Below, in pieces: positions 22,001 to 33,158 of a stretch of DNA of 64,000 bases. A model generated the notes under the pieces. The model made no database searches and was not told the DNA's origin. It saw nothing but the letters and a program-made list of their open reading frames with translations. Each line of letters starts with the position of its first letter. Within the stretch, counting starts at the first letter, position 1. The position numbers and the translations under genes were made by a program. The stretch comes from Sanguinoderma infundibulare (lineage: Eukaryota; Basidiomycota; Agaricomycetes; Polyporales; Polyporaceae): positions 2,728,001 to 2,792,000 of the forward strand of contig JAVLRN010000007.1 in NCBI GenBank assembly GCA_032821775.1, read 5' to 3'.

Positions 22001-25000
22001 TCATCGGTGTCAGCGCGGACAAGCGTGCGCGTTGACAAAACGGCGTCGCGAGCGCGCTGCCGTCCGACATGACATATGTCCTCTGGCACGGAACAGGCAG
22101 CGTCGTCGCATACGGGCTGAAGAGGGCCCGGGTGGGGAAGCGCTGTCGCGCCTGCCGCAATGGGTGTACAGCCAGCCGTCAGGGTTCCCTGCGATCGCGT
22201 CCTGCGTCCACGAACCTTCTTGCGTCCTTCTGTTTCCTCGTGCTTCATGTGTTTTTACGAGGTGCCATCGCCATCCGCGCGGATTTTGCGCGCGCGCATG
22301 CAAGTATCGCATTTGTCGCGAGGGCACGTCACTCCTCCGAGGCAGCGAAGGTTCACTGATGCAACATGCAGGACTCGTCAGCAACTCGCCAGGACGTTTC
22401 AAATAAACCACCAATTACCGGTGGCCCCATCGCCCAACGTCCGGATGGAATGCAGCACTAGTCTTAGTCTGCACGTTGATGGATGATCCATCCGCACATC
22501 CTTCATTCCTCGCACCATGTACGCACCACGCCATCACGCGATGGACCACGCAGACGCAAGGTCGGGCGGGACGGCGCCCACTGGGCGGTGCAAGAGTGCT
22601 TCCCTGCAATCGACGATTGACAGCACAAACCCCGCCGCGCACTCCGTCGGTCGAGAATCCAACCCTAAAACGCACCTGCCGCGAACCGTGTCCGATGGCC
22701 AAGCTAGGGCTTCGGATCGCGAACAGGCGACCACCACCCTCTGGACGCCATTCCCATCGTCGACGGAATTCATCCTTCAAAGTACGTGCTCCCTCGATGC
22801 TGCTCGGGCCGAACGTTTTGAACTACGCGGCGGGTCTTGCGAGTCCCCACACAGCGCGCAACCCTTGGCCAGCCTCCAGGTACTCCCTGATGACCAGACA
22901 ATGAGCGACCGAGCTCGTGTGCCTCCGTGCGGACCGGGGAGTCCACGACGATCGTGTTTCCCCACCCCTTACGCCTGTGCCTCTCCTCGCGCTCGTCCAT
23001 CTTCCAGTGGATCCCTCGCGCGTCATGAAACACGCCGATCACGAACAACTACGAATCCCCCATCGTCCCCGGACCAATACGCAGCACGGTCATAGGGGCC
23101 CAGCGTCCTCTCACATCACCGTCCGACGCCGGAGGCAACCCAACCTGTACACCGTCAGCAAGCAGCAGCACCTCGGGCTATGCGTGCTGCTGCTGCTTAC
23201 TGCGGCCGGACTCGGCGAGCAGCGCGAGGGCATATGGACCTGTACGTGTACGTGTACGTGTACTGTGCGACAAGTGCCCAGCAACGCAAACGTGTAACGT
23301 CGTAAACCACCCGAGCGAACCTTCCTGCCCATATATGGGTCGCTCGACGCCATTTCCGGAAGCCGTCCTAGCGAGGCCGCAGGTTGGGAGAGCGCAGCCC
23401 TAGGAAGGGGCAAGGAACGCGCGGGCGGGCGGTTGTGTGTACCTTCATTGTATGTGCATACACGTTCAGAGCCAGAGCCCGATCGCGAAGCGCGCTGCCG
23501 CCGGCCGGCGAGCAATTTCGCTTGCTTGCTTCTTCGCCGTGCGCCGTTACCCCCACCTCGATGGCAGTAGTACATACTGTACTTGCGGGACAGCGTAGGA
23601 CGGCGTGCGCCCTGAGAGTGCCCCAAGATCGCCAGAAGAATGGCAATTAATTAATGAGCTGCACACACGTACTGTACATACTGAACGTGCCCTGAGCGAC
23701 TCTTGAGAGTGTCGCGTCTGAATGGGCGGCCGCGGCGGAGGTTCTCGAGCAATCCGCTCAGGTGGTGCTGCTAATGCTTCCAGCGATGACGTCGTTCTCG
23801 AGACGATCAGCCCTTCTGGCGACGATTGAGGGAGAGAACCCAGGCACGAGGACACAAGAGCAGGTCACTTGCCGGCGCGCTCTGATAAGCGAGCGAAATC
23901 GTGATGTCATTAGGTGCTACAGCCAGAGAGAGACAGAGTTAACGTTGCAATAAGACGTACAAAACCACTAGATCGAGCGAGCGAGAGAGAGATATGAGGT
24001 GAAGGCACAGATAACCAAGTGACTGGGGGAGCGTGGACCAGTGTACGACATAAATTACGTTACGTTACGGCGAGGACGGTGTGGACGTGCGAGTGGAATG
24101 GACGGTGGTGCTACATAAACGTGCGCGTTCGGGGAAAACAGCAGACGAGCACAACAGTTCTATGGCGGTGACAGTAGCGAGAATGTTCCAAACCCTGAGG
24201 CGCGACAACCAATGACGGCTCGAGCCTGAGCATCCAATGGAACGTCGTCGCGCCGAAGAGAACGCACAGAGAGAGAGAGATAAGTAGAGAGAGAGAAGAG
24301 GCCGTGTGCAGGCCAGCCGGCATCAGGTGTGGGCACATACCGCAGACGGGAACCAGGCGGAGACAAAGTGGGGACGTGGCGCCAGCCATGAGAAAGCCCC
24401 TTAGGCGCGGCCCCCACCCCGTCCTCCAATCGCGCGCGCGCATCTCCAAATCGAATCCCCGAAGCGTCGAATGAGAACGCGAGCCGCGACAAGGGAAGCG
24501 GGGAAGCCGCGGCGCCGGTAGGCACGCTCGCAGATAGATGGAGCCTGTGCGAGCGACACCCGCAAGCGATCTCGGTTCCAGGTTCTAGGTCCGAACCGGG
24601 GCTGGCTCGTGCGGACGGCGACGACGACGTCTGTACGTCCACGTCCCAGATGTGGCCCCCCCCCCCCAATCTGAGCGAAGCGAGCGGACGAGCGGCGTGC
24701 GCACGTCAAGTCAAGCCCCGGCTCGCTGGCACGGACAGCAGATCTTCGCGTGCGGGGGCGAGGTCCCGGATTCGAACCACTCGCGCCACGACCCTCGGAC
24801 GATTGTGGCGATCCTGGCAGTCCCGAATGTTCTTGCCCGTTCATGAAGACGTAACCGAACGAGAAGGCAGGAGACATGATTGGCTCCCCCGTCTCGGCAA
24901 GGTCGTACGGCGTCCCGAGTCGGGCCACCTGTGGGCTGTAAGCATCGCAAGGTCCAGATGTAGCGCGTGGGTTTCCTTGGCCTCGCCCTCGCACTCCGAT

Positions 25001-25274
25001 GAGAACACCAAGAGGTCAAGAGCGCCTTTCCTCCGCGGAAGGACGCACTGTAAGCGGGGGCTCCAGGATTGGCAGCCGCCGCATGCGCACCGCGGAGGCA
25101 ATCCGCGGCACCGCAGCATACCGATGATCAGCGGACCCATACATGGCCCGGCCCAGCACTGGGGGAGCCACTGTCCAGGACTCTGGAGGCCGAGAGCTAG
25201 ACCACACCGTCCTGAAGTGGAAGACGAACGAAAAGGAATGCGCGCAAAGGGGACGCTCTTCCTTCCGCTCGGGG
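19052..25274. other. 6.2 kb GC-rich gene-poor region
   Basis: Upstream of the MADS-box gene and downstream of the methyltransferase gene. Open frames are numerous but overlap in many frames, as expected in GC-rich non-coding DNA. None has recognisable domains or consistent exon structure. It contains a TACGTG microsatellite (23242-23263), short GA runs near 24260-24295 and a poly-C run at 24659-24667. It may be a long regulatory region or hold non-coding transcripts. Confidence 0.5.
23242..23263. repeat. (GTACGT)n microsatellite
   Basis: A 6-bp unit repeated nearly four times without interruption. Confidence 0.85.
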
Positions 25275-28200
25275 CTATTGCCACGCCTTCCACGCGACAA
25301 AGATGCGTCCGGTCCGGCTCGTCAGCGGGCCCTCCTGCTCTGGCTCGGACAGGCGGGAGGACGTCGTCGAAGCCGCGGTGCTGGGCCGGCTCAGCGGGCG
25401 CACAGGCTTCTCGGGCTCGCTCTTCCGTCGCGACAGTCCGTCCGGGCCGGGCCGAATTGGGAATGTTGGGATGTGGGTCTGGTTGTGGGCATGCGAGACA
25501 TGCTGAGCTCCGTTGGGACCAGCGCGCCCTCGAATGGTCGCTTCAGCCTCGTCGTAAACCTTGCTGTGGCGTGGCGTGGGCAGGGGAGGATGGGGAGAAG
25601 AGCTACGTTTCGAGGCTGACTCCGCCCGTCCGCGACCGGTCGCACCGTGTGCTTGACGGTGCTCGTAATCGGCCCACGCTGTACACATTGCCTCGAAGTT
25701 CTCGCGTTCTTCGGTAGAGGTGACAGGATACGATGGCCAGCCGAGGCGTTCTTCAACCGCTGGGCCGAGATACATGCGCGCCTTCATGTCTCTGCAGGTG
25801 GACGGGGGCGGAGATGGGTAACAATAAACGTTAGCACTTGCTTCCTGAGGCGGTGTGGTGGAATGCCTTCAACATTCCGGCACCACGGCGCGGGTCCTCG
25901 TGATAAGGACCACCCGCCAGGGGACCGTATGCCAAAGACAAACGTGCAGAGGGGGCGGGAAGGGCGACTCACAGCTCGAAGCGTCTCATCAAAGCATCGA
26001 AGTCGAATCGCGTCAGATTCATTAGCGCATCCTGCTTCGGATGCCGGCGACGGCGGTGCGGGCGCAGCGTAATGTGCTCGGACATGCTTGCGGAAGCCAA
26101 CCCTCGTTCGAATTCCTTCGCCCGCGCAACACTTTCCTGGAAATCCACCACCCAATCCCACATAGGTTCCGCGCAGCCCAAGACCTCATTTACCCGTAAT
26201 GCGAGGAGAAGGTTGAGCGATCGCGGGTCCAAGTTGACAGTCTTGTTCGGGAGCGGGTTCCGTCCGACAGACATACGACTTGCCAGCGCCGTGTTGGGAC
26301 AGTTGGGCGTTATGGAAGGTGGAGGCCTGCTAGGTGCGTGTTGACCATGTGTTGCCTTGTCATCAGAAGCCAACGGGAGAGTGGTACGTCGAGTAATAGA
26401 AGGCGGCAGGCCACCGTATCGTGTTGCGTCGAGCCCGACATGAGGGCTTCCATCTGCCATGAATGTGAATGTTCCAAACTCTGTTGGACTGTCTGAGTAG
26501 CAGGGATCCTCAACCATCGTACGTTCAGATGACATCGAAGAAGCGTCCGGTCGTTCGTGCGCTGGAGGTCGTGGTGGGTACGTAATGACTATAGGTGGAG
26601 GCGCTCGGACATCTAAAAGGCTTCCAGTCAGCTGGGGTTTGCTTTGCTTGCATGTTCGGCTATGTACCGACCTCTGAAGTGCAACGGGAGTAAATTCGCG
26701 ATTACCGAGACAGGTTCCAAGTTGATGAATCGTGAAGCATGCATGTCGTTGTAAATCGCCTGCAGCAACGAGTGGTCGTGAGGATTCATAGGAGGTCGGT
26801 CAATCCTGCGGAGAAGAATGGGGGTGTGGGCGAGGTTAGCACTGGACTGGATGGCATGGAATGGACGTCGGTTGTCCTCAAGCATATTCCGCCCGACGAC
26901 ATCGTCGAATGAATAGGTGAAGGATAGTGAACGCTGTGCTTGTAACGCATACGCTGAAGGCAGCACCTTGTCCTCAGATGAGTGAGATGAGTCCGTGTGG
27001 GGCGGAGTTGGCGGGTGCATCGGATCCGGGGAGTCGATGATGTTAACGCTCTCTTCCCGGTGTCCGGGGAAGTGCAGATCTTCCTCCCACATCTTGCTTT
27101 TATGTCAGATCGCGCGTACATACGTACGCAAAAGGCGGGGATACGAACCTCGAAGGCGCCACCAGGCTTCATCACACGTGTGATTTCCTATCACGGAACA
27201 TACAGTCAGGGTCGGCGACAAATGGCAAGTGGAGACGAGTTCGGTCCCGTACCTCGAACAAGGCGTCCCACTGGAATGAATGCGCGTCAACGGAGTAATG
27301 GGGTGATCGCGGATCTCGCAAGACACGTACCCTGTCCTCGGGAACGCCCCGGGCGACTCGAGTAACCCGACTGTGGTTCAACGTAAACAGATCAGATCTG
27401 ACGTACGAGAAGTTGTGCTCGATATGTACGCACACGTAGTCAAATTCCTCATTCGGGAATGGAAGGCTCTCCAGGCTGGTATGTCATATCCGTTAGTCGC
27501 CTCGCTCAGAAAGGCAAGCCAGGTCAAGACGAGTGGGAAGAAAAGAACATAACCAGCGTGAACCCAGACGCGCGTAACTGCGTTGTGCCTTGTCAAGCAT
27601 GCCAATGCGCCGGGTCTCGGGACGGAGGGGAGGGAGAAAGAACAGCGCATGGAGGTAGCGAGAAATGTGCAGAAATACGAAGACAGCAGGTCGCATGCAC
27701 GAGGCAATAGACATAGTATATGCGGCCAGGAACAAGAGAACCACTCACAAATTCGCCTGCACCCACGTTATCCGCGAGGCGAGGTCAAAGCATCCGACCT
27801 GCAGCAAGTCGGGGTGTAATGGGACCGCGTCCAACCCTGCACCAGACGTTGAGAAAGACGGCCACGTTGCCCGCAATCAGATGCCACGAACCGACAAAGT
27901 AGCAGTCCTGCATTGCATCCGCGATGATTAACCGTATTTCTTTGAATGCAGAGCAACTCTAACCGACGCACCTTCCATTCCCGAGCCGCGTTCAGAATCC
28001 AAGTGCCTGTTCCTGAAGCAGGGTCAGCCCCGATGAATTAGAGGAAGCCGTCCGTCAAGTAAGCGTACCGCATCCTAGATCCAGTCTGCCAGAGGGATGA
28101 CGTCGGTGCTGCTCTAATCGTGCGAATTGCGTACGAGCCGACTCACACTCTTGCCGGAGGCATCTCAAAGACGTGCATCGTGATGCTCGCTCCTAGCTGT

Positions 28201-29221
28201 ATCTGCCACAGGTCGTCCCACACGTCCCTGGACGGGGTCAGCGTCCGGGCGGCGGCGTGCGAGAACGGGCGGCTTGGCACTCACAGGTCAACCATCTGCC
28301 TGTCGTAGCACCGGGGGTAGGGAATGTCCGAAGACGAGAAGGCGTGGTACTTCCTTCCGCCCCGGGTGATAAACTGCTCTTCGCGGGCGCGGATCTTCTG
28401 GCGGAGCTCTTGGAGGATGGTCCGGTCGACGGTCGAGAACTGCACGTTGCTCTTCGCGCTCTCGTCCTGGGCGATTTGGGACGAGTTGAACTTGCGGCAC
28501 TTGCTCTTCTTGCGCTGCAGCGGGAACTCGGACCCTCTCTGGAGAAATCCCAAGTTCGTGTGCGAGCGGTGCACGGATGACGTCAGTACGTTCCGTGCAC
28601 AACGCGAGGGGGATGCGCCAAACGGAAAGAAAAACTCACCGGTAGCGGAAACTCCCACTCGGCAGGCCTGTCCCTCGAGAGCCTAAGCTCGCCTTCGTCA
28701 GCGACAGTGCGGAGGCGCGAGGACCTAAACGCAGGCCCGCCTGCGGACGAGGGGCGCGGGGAGAGGTTGATCCGCGCCGGATTTCGGGGAGGTCTGGGCG
28801 GGGCAGAGGGCGAGAGGGGAGAGACGAGAAAGGCGCTCATGCCCATGGCACCGTGTATACGAGCTGGAGCATGAGGGCCGAGCATTTGCAGTTCTCGTTC
28901 GCGGGCAGCGCGGGTGTCGCCATTGGAGGTGGCGGGGCGCTTGATGCGGAAGAGCTTGCGCCTGCCGGAGGAGGAGCGATTGAGGTTGTCTCCGCCGAGA
29001 AACTTGGGGAGTGCGGGGAGGGGAGTCGTCGGGCTTGGTTGGGGGCCCACAACGCGCTGCTGAGGTGGGGGATTGGGTGGACAGGGTGGCCTGGCCGGCT
29101 GGGCCTCTCTTTGGCTGGGTGGGAGGGTTGCGCTGGTGCTGTTCGCGCGGCGGCGCGGAGGGATGGACTGGGAGCGGGTGCGCTGTGTCTGGAGATGGCT
29201 GGTGGTAGGGCGTGCTATCAT
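25275..29221 (-). CDS. SAM-dependent methyltransferase, 931 aa, 14 exons
   Basis: Class I methyltransferase of the fungal LaeA/TAM-like kind; substrate unknown. In-frame exons: 29221-28640, 28538-28285, 28227-28147, 28085-28069 (17 nt), 28012-27972, 27907-27892 (16 nt), 27836-27749, 27475-27434, 27370-27331, 27270-27253 (18 nt), 27187-27149, 27092-26672, 26612-25973 and 25791-25275. Splicing assembles motif I, PARVLDLGCGTGTWILNAAR, then EWKDCYFVGLDAVPLHPDL, WVQANFLESLPFPNEEFDYV and RGVPEDRWDALFE plus ITRVMKPGGAFE. No single exon holds the whole SAM site. The N-terminal 190 residues are Pro/Ser/Arg-rich and look disordered. The long C-terminal extension includes FDFDALMRRFELDMKARMYL and a Ser/Pro-rich end. 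The last intron is 181 nt; others are mostly 50-70, one about 270. Confidence 0.88.
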
Positions 29222-30506
29222 GACGGCGAAAACGAGGGCGAGGAGAGGAGGTGAGGCTGAGGGAGAGTTATGACGGGTGGCAGGCGCATCGGGGGGTTAG
29301 AACGGCGGTGTAGACATCCAACGGAGGACGCTTCTGAGATTCGGAAGACTGGCGAGCGTGCAAAAAAAGAGGATTCTTGGGTCGTATGACGCTTCCAGAC
29401 ACGACGCGACACCGGCTGCCTGCGGTTCCAAGCTGCGATCGAGCCTAACGGATGCGTAGCTCACGGGCGATTCGATGCGATCACCGTTCTCGCCGGCAGC
29501 AAGGACGAGGCGGGACAGACAGTGAGGAGGCGGGGGGCTGGAGGAGAAAGGGAGCGTTCGCATGGCAGAGCCCGCCTATTATTTCACGTTCATCCGCCGG
29601 CGGGGGCAGAGTGGGGGTGAGACCTGGTGAGACTGGCTGCGACGACTGCTTTTGCGGCACACGCCGCGGACAGGTGCCTATCGCTGTTGCCTATTCGAGA
29701 CGTAAGTAACCGAATAATTGCACGCGAGCCAGCTCCAAGTCAATCTTATCCCATGCCTTCGCCTCGGTTAACTCTCGCGGCACTAGCCCATCTTCGGTCT
29801 CTCCAGCTTTACGAACACTCTCAATCCGTCTGCCATCTCCACCGATGCATACACTTCGCGGTGGAGGTTGGACGCACTCCACACACCGCGCAGCCGCGGC
29901 GTTGCTCCTGGTACCTGTCAGGGGACGCCCTGGGGACGCCGAAATGACAAACCACAACAGACGTGTGCCGCAAGCGTCGCTCTAACATCCACATCTACCC
30001 GGCGGTCACAAATCGGGCCACACTTGCATATAAGGCAGACCAGTCCCGGTACCTGGTTAATGCAGTCCGGGCCCATCCGTCTCCCCACTCATTCGCCGCG
30101 CTGCAGACAACAATCAACATCATTGCATATGTTTTTTTTGATGCGAAACGCTGCAGGTCCATTGGATGCACTGTTTTCAGGGTCGTCTACGAGCCGGCCT
30201 GGACTCACTGGAGCCAGTGCTTGCAGCTTAACGTCGAAATCGAGCCTCCCTGGATAGCACTCCTTAGTTGTTCCATCCAAGTTCAAAAGCAAACTCTGAA
30301 TCCACGTCGTTCATTGTATTTGGAATTCGGCGGCAGCGGAGCCTAAACAACTAAGACCAAAAGATCGATATGTTGTTTTACGTCCCCCGTTCGAATGAGT
30401 GTGCCTGAATTCGTCGTTCGCATCGATATGAAGTATCATACAGACTACAGCGCAGTAGTTTATTTGACCGCTCACACTTCCCAGAACAGCTCGACGCTCC
30501 CCAAGC
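29222..30506. other. intergenic, no gene seen
   Basis: Between the methyltransferase start and the cdc37 stop, both on the minus strand. No credible exon was found; it presumably holds the methyltransferase promoter. Confidence 0.55.
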
Positions 30507-32516
30507 TCAGGTAGCTTCCTCCGCGGCGGCCTCCTCGACCTCACCTTCCTCGCCCTCGCCCTCGCCCTCGCCCTCGCCCTCGTCGTCAGCCTGCTCTCCC
30601 GCATCCGGCCCCCTCCCAGTCTCATCCCGGATCCCGCCCTCAGAAAAGCTGAGGATACCAGAGACGTCCAGGAGCCTCACCACCTCCTCCGCCTCCTCGA
30701 CCCTCATCGAACCCAGCACCTTGTTCACCTCCTCCAGGCTCTGGTTCTTCAGCGCCTCCTGCAGCCGCTCGTCGAAGCCAGAGAACACGTCCCACTGCAT
30801 CTGCAACGCCTTCCGGACGTCTTCCATGCTCACGTTCTCGAACCCAGGCCCTTCTAGCTGCAGCTGCTCCGGCGGCGGTCCGTCGGGCACGTTGAATCCT
30901 ATCTTGGTGTCCGGGTTCTCCGCGACGAGCTGGATCTGCTCCCCCCCTGCTGCCGCGGCCGCCTCCTCCGCCTTCGATATCCGCACGCGCTCGACGAGGT
31001 GTGCGCACGTGTCCTGCACGTCCTTCTCGAACACCCCGGTCGCTCGAGGGTCGCCCGCAATCATCCTGTGCGAAATCGTCGATAAGGGGGATAAAGAGAC
31101 AAGGAAGGGATGACGTACTTCCGGAAGAACATTGAAGGGCCATCCTTTCCGAGCTTGTCGCAGTATTGAAGCAAGAGGCTCTGGTGCACGCACTGAAGTG
31201 CCCACTTCGCGTCGCCGTCACTTTGCGCACGAAACGCGGCGACAAGAAGCGCGTCGGATGCCCCGGGCACGTAAACGTCACGGTGCGCCTTGATGAACTC
31301 CCATGACTGCTCATACCCGCGGACAGGAATACGCGAGAATTGCTCGAGTGAAGGCGTGAGCTCGGGCAGCTCGTCTGACTCGGCATTGTCGTCCTTCACG
31401 GGCGCTTTTGATGAGGACGCTTGGGAGCTGGAGGGGGCGGCTGCGACGCCCTTGGGGTTGAGAGTCTCGAACTCTGTCACAATCTTCTTCTTGTCGGAGG
31501 GGATAGCGTTCTTGACTGGGGGCGGCGCAGGCTTGGGTGGCACGTACTGCACATGGTCGTGTGATTAGTACAGGATGTAAAACTCTGGAACACCGTTCAA
31601 GACGGGTTTCATCCCTCGATAAACGCCGCGCTGTCTTCTCTGCATATGTAGCTCAGTGTGCTGCCAACGATCGAAATGGGCAACCGTGGTGCAGCGTCTA
31701 CTTCGCCTATCCACCAATCTTCGCCGCATCCAAAATGGAGGCCTTCCGCGCCGACATGTCCGTGTTCAAAGCGATATGCCATGCAATCTTTACGTGCCGA
31801 GGCATGCGGATACTCTCCAGGCAGATGAAACCCTTTCTCAATGACAGCGCTCACCTTTGAGTCGAACCCTTCATGGATATCCTCGGACGTGATCTTCTTG
31901 TTCGTCTCCTCCTCCTGGGCCGCAAGGTCCCTCTGCATCTTCACCTGGTGCTCGTCGATTTTCACCATGTTGGCCTTGAGCCCACCGACCAAGACGTCCC
32001 CCAGCTTCGGGTCGTCGGCGCGAACGCCCTTCTTCTTCGCCTCCTCCCACACCTGCAGCATGAGCACCAGCAGCATCTCGTCGTACGTCTTCTGCTCGGG
32101 CGCGTTCGACGGCGGCTTCTCGGGCGACGGGTTCGTCTTGAACCGCTCGACGAGCGACGAGAAGTGTGGCGGCCCCTGCGCCTCGACCTCCTTGGCGATC
32201 GCGGCCAGGCGGGGCTTCAGCACGTCGTTGACGGCGAGGTCGGCCTTGAGCTGGGCGATGCGGAACTTGCGCCCCTCGCGCTCTTCGTGGATCGCGCGCT
32301 GCTTCCATCTGTGCACGATCCGGTCAGCGGAGAGGGTGGGTGCGAGGTGGGTGTATGCGTACCGTATGAGCGACTTCTTGTCTACATTCGGGTGGCCCTC
32401 GATGTCGGAATCGTCCGAAAGCTGGGCTCGGTCGCATGATGTCAGCTCGGGCTAGGCGATGCAGCGCGTAAGAGACGCACCTCCAGCTTATCCCACTTCG
32501 AATAGTTGAGCGGCAT
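30507..32516 (-). CDS. CDC37: Hsp90 co-chaperone Cdc37
   Basis: Delivers protein kinases to Hsp90 in the cytosol. Exons 32516-32481, 32421-32363, 32308-31855, 31546-31119 and 31065-30507 encode 511 aa. The N-terminus MPLNYSKWDKLELSDDSDIE then GHPNV is the family hallmark, with the CK2-site serine in the SDDSD context. A coiled-coil region follows (RWKQRAIHEEREGRKFRIAQ), then DIHEGFDSKYVPP across intron 3. The central domain has FIKAHRDVYVPGASDALLVA and WALQCVHQSLLLQYC. It ends in an EGEGEGEGEGEEGEVEE tail. Intron 3 is 308 nt, far longer than the others (about 53-71 nt). Read-through into it would add 81 residues and stop, giving a protein without the Hsp90-binding half. Confidence 0.95.
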
Positions 32517-33158
32517 GGCGCGTGGCTGGGGAGGGAGGGAGGGAGTGGGTGGAGAGATGTGCAGTCGGGCGCTGCAGTGTTGGTCGCTTGGAGGTTCGCA
32601 GCAAGGATCGACAGCTGCAAGACCTGCCCGTTATCGTTTCTGGAATGTCCTAGAAAGTGCTTCTCGAGCCCTCCTCATCGGACTCATCGGACAGCCCGAA
32701 AAGCCCTTCATCTTCAGAAAGCACCTGTCTGAGCGACTCCGAGACGGATTATGTGGAATATGGGCGGAATGTTATGGGATCAACGGTGGGATTAATTGGT
32801 TTTGCTGGCCAGATGCAAGCGGCGTGGGGAGGGAACCGGCCAGACGCGCAGTGGCAGTGTCGGTGCAAATCGGCTTGACCGCCAACCATATGAAAACAAG
32901 TTGCTTCGCTCTCAGATTGCGTGGTGGCAGACTTATCTACTTGGCAAGCGTGCGCATTAGGCCGCCAGCACCGTGGAGTTAACTTTATACTTTATCAGGT
33001 TGCCGGCGTGGTTTTCACCCACTCCCGTCTCTCGTTTCAACAGGTTGACGGTCCACACACAAGCCAGCAACCAGGGTACGCCCAACATCTGTTCGGCACA
33101 AAGCCTACTTCTAAATTGACGTGTTTACTGTGCGTTAGGCCCCAAGCGCGGACCAGCG
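32517..33158. promoter_or_regulatory. divergent intergenic region, cdc37 / HET gene
   Basis: 642 bp between two divergent start codons. It must contain both promoters; no specific elements are assigned. Sequence near 32650-32720 is rich in short Ser-codon repeats. Confidence 0.4.

Noticed and set aside
24765..24795. GGTTCGAATCC on the minus strand, a perfect Pol III B-box, with a TGGC..GAGTGG A-box-like stretch overlapping it
   Set aside because: The flanking bases cannot form a T-stem or a cloverleaf, and the A- and B-like boxes overlap, so it is not a tRNA gene.
24650..25717. Plus-strand open frame of 355 codons
   Set aside because: Its 3' half is antisense to the last methyltransferase exon and the protein has low-complexity, non-conserved character.
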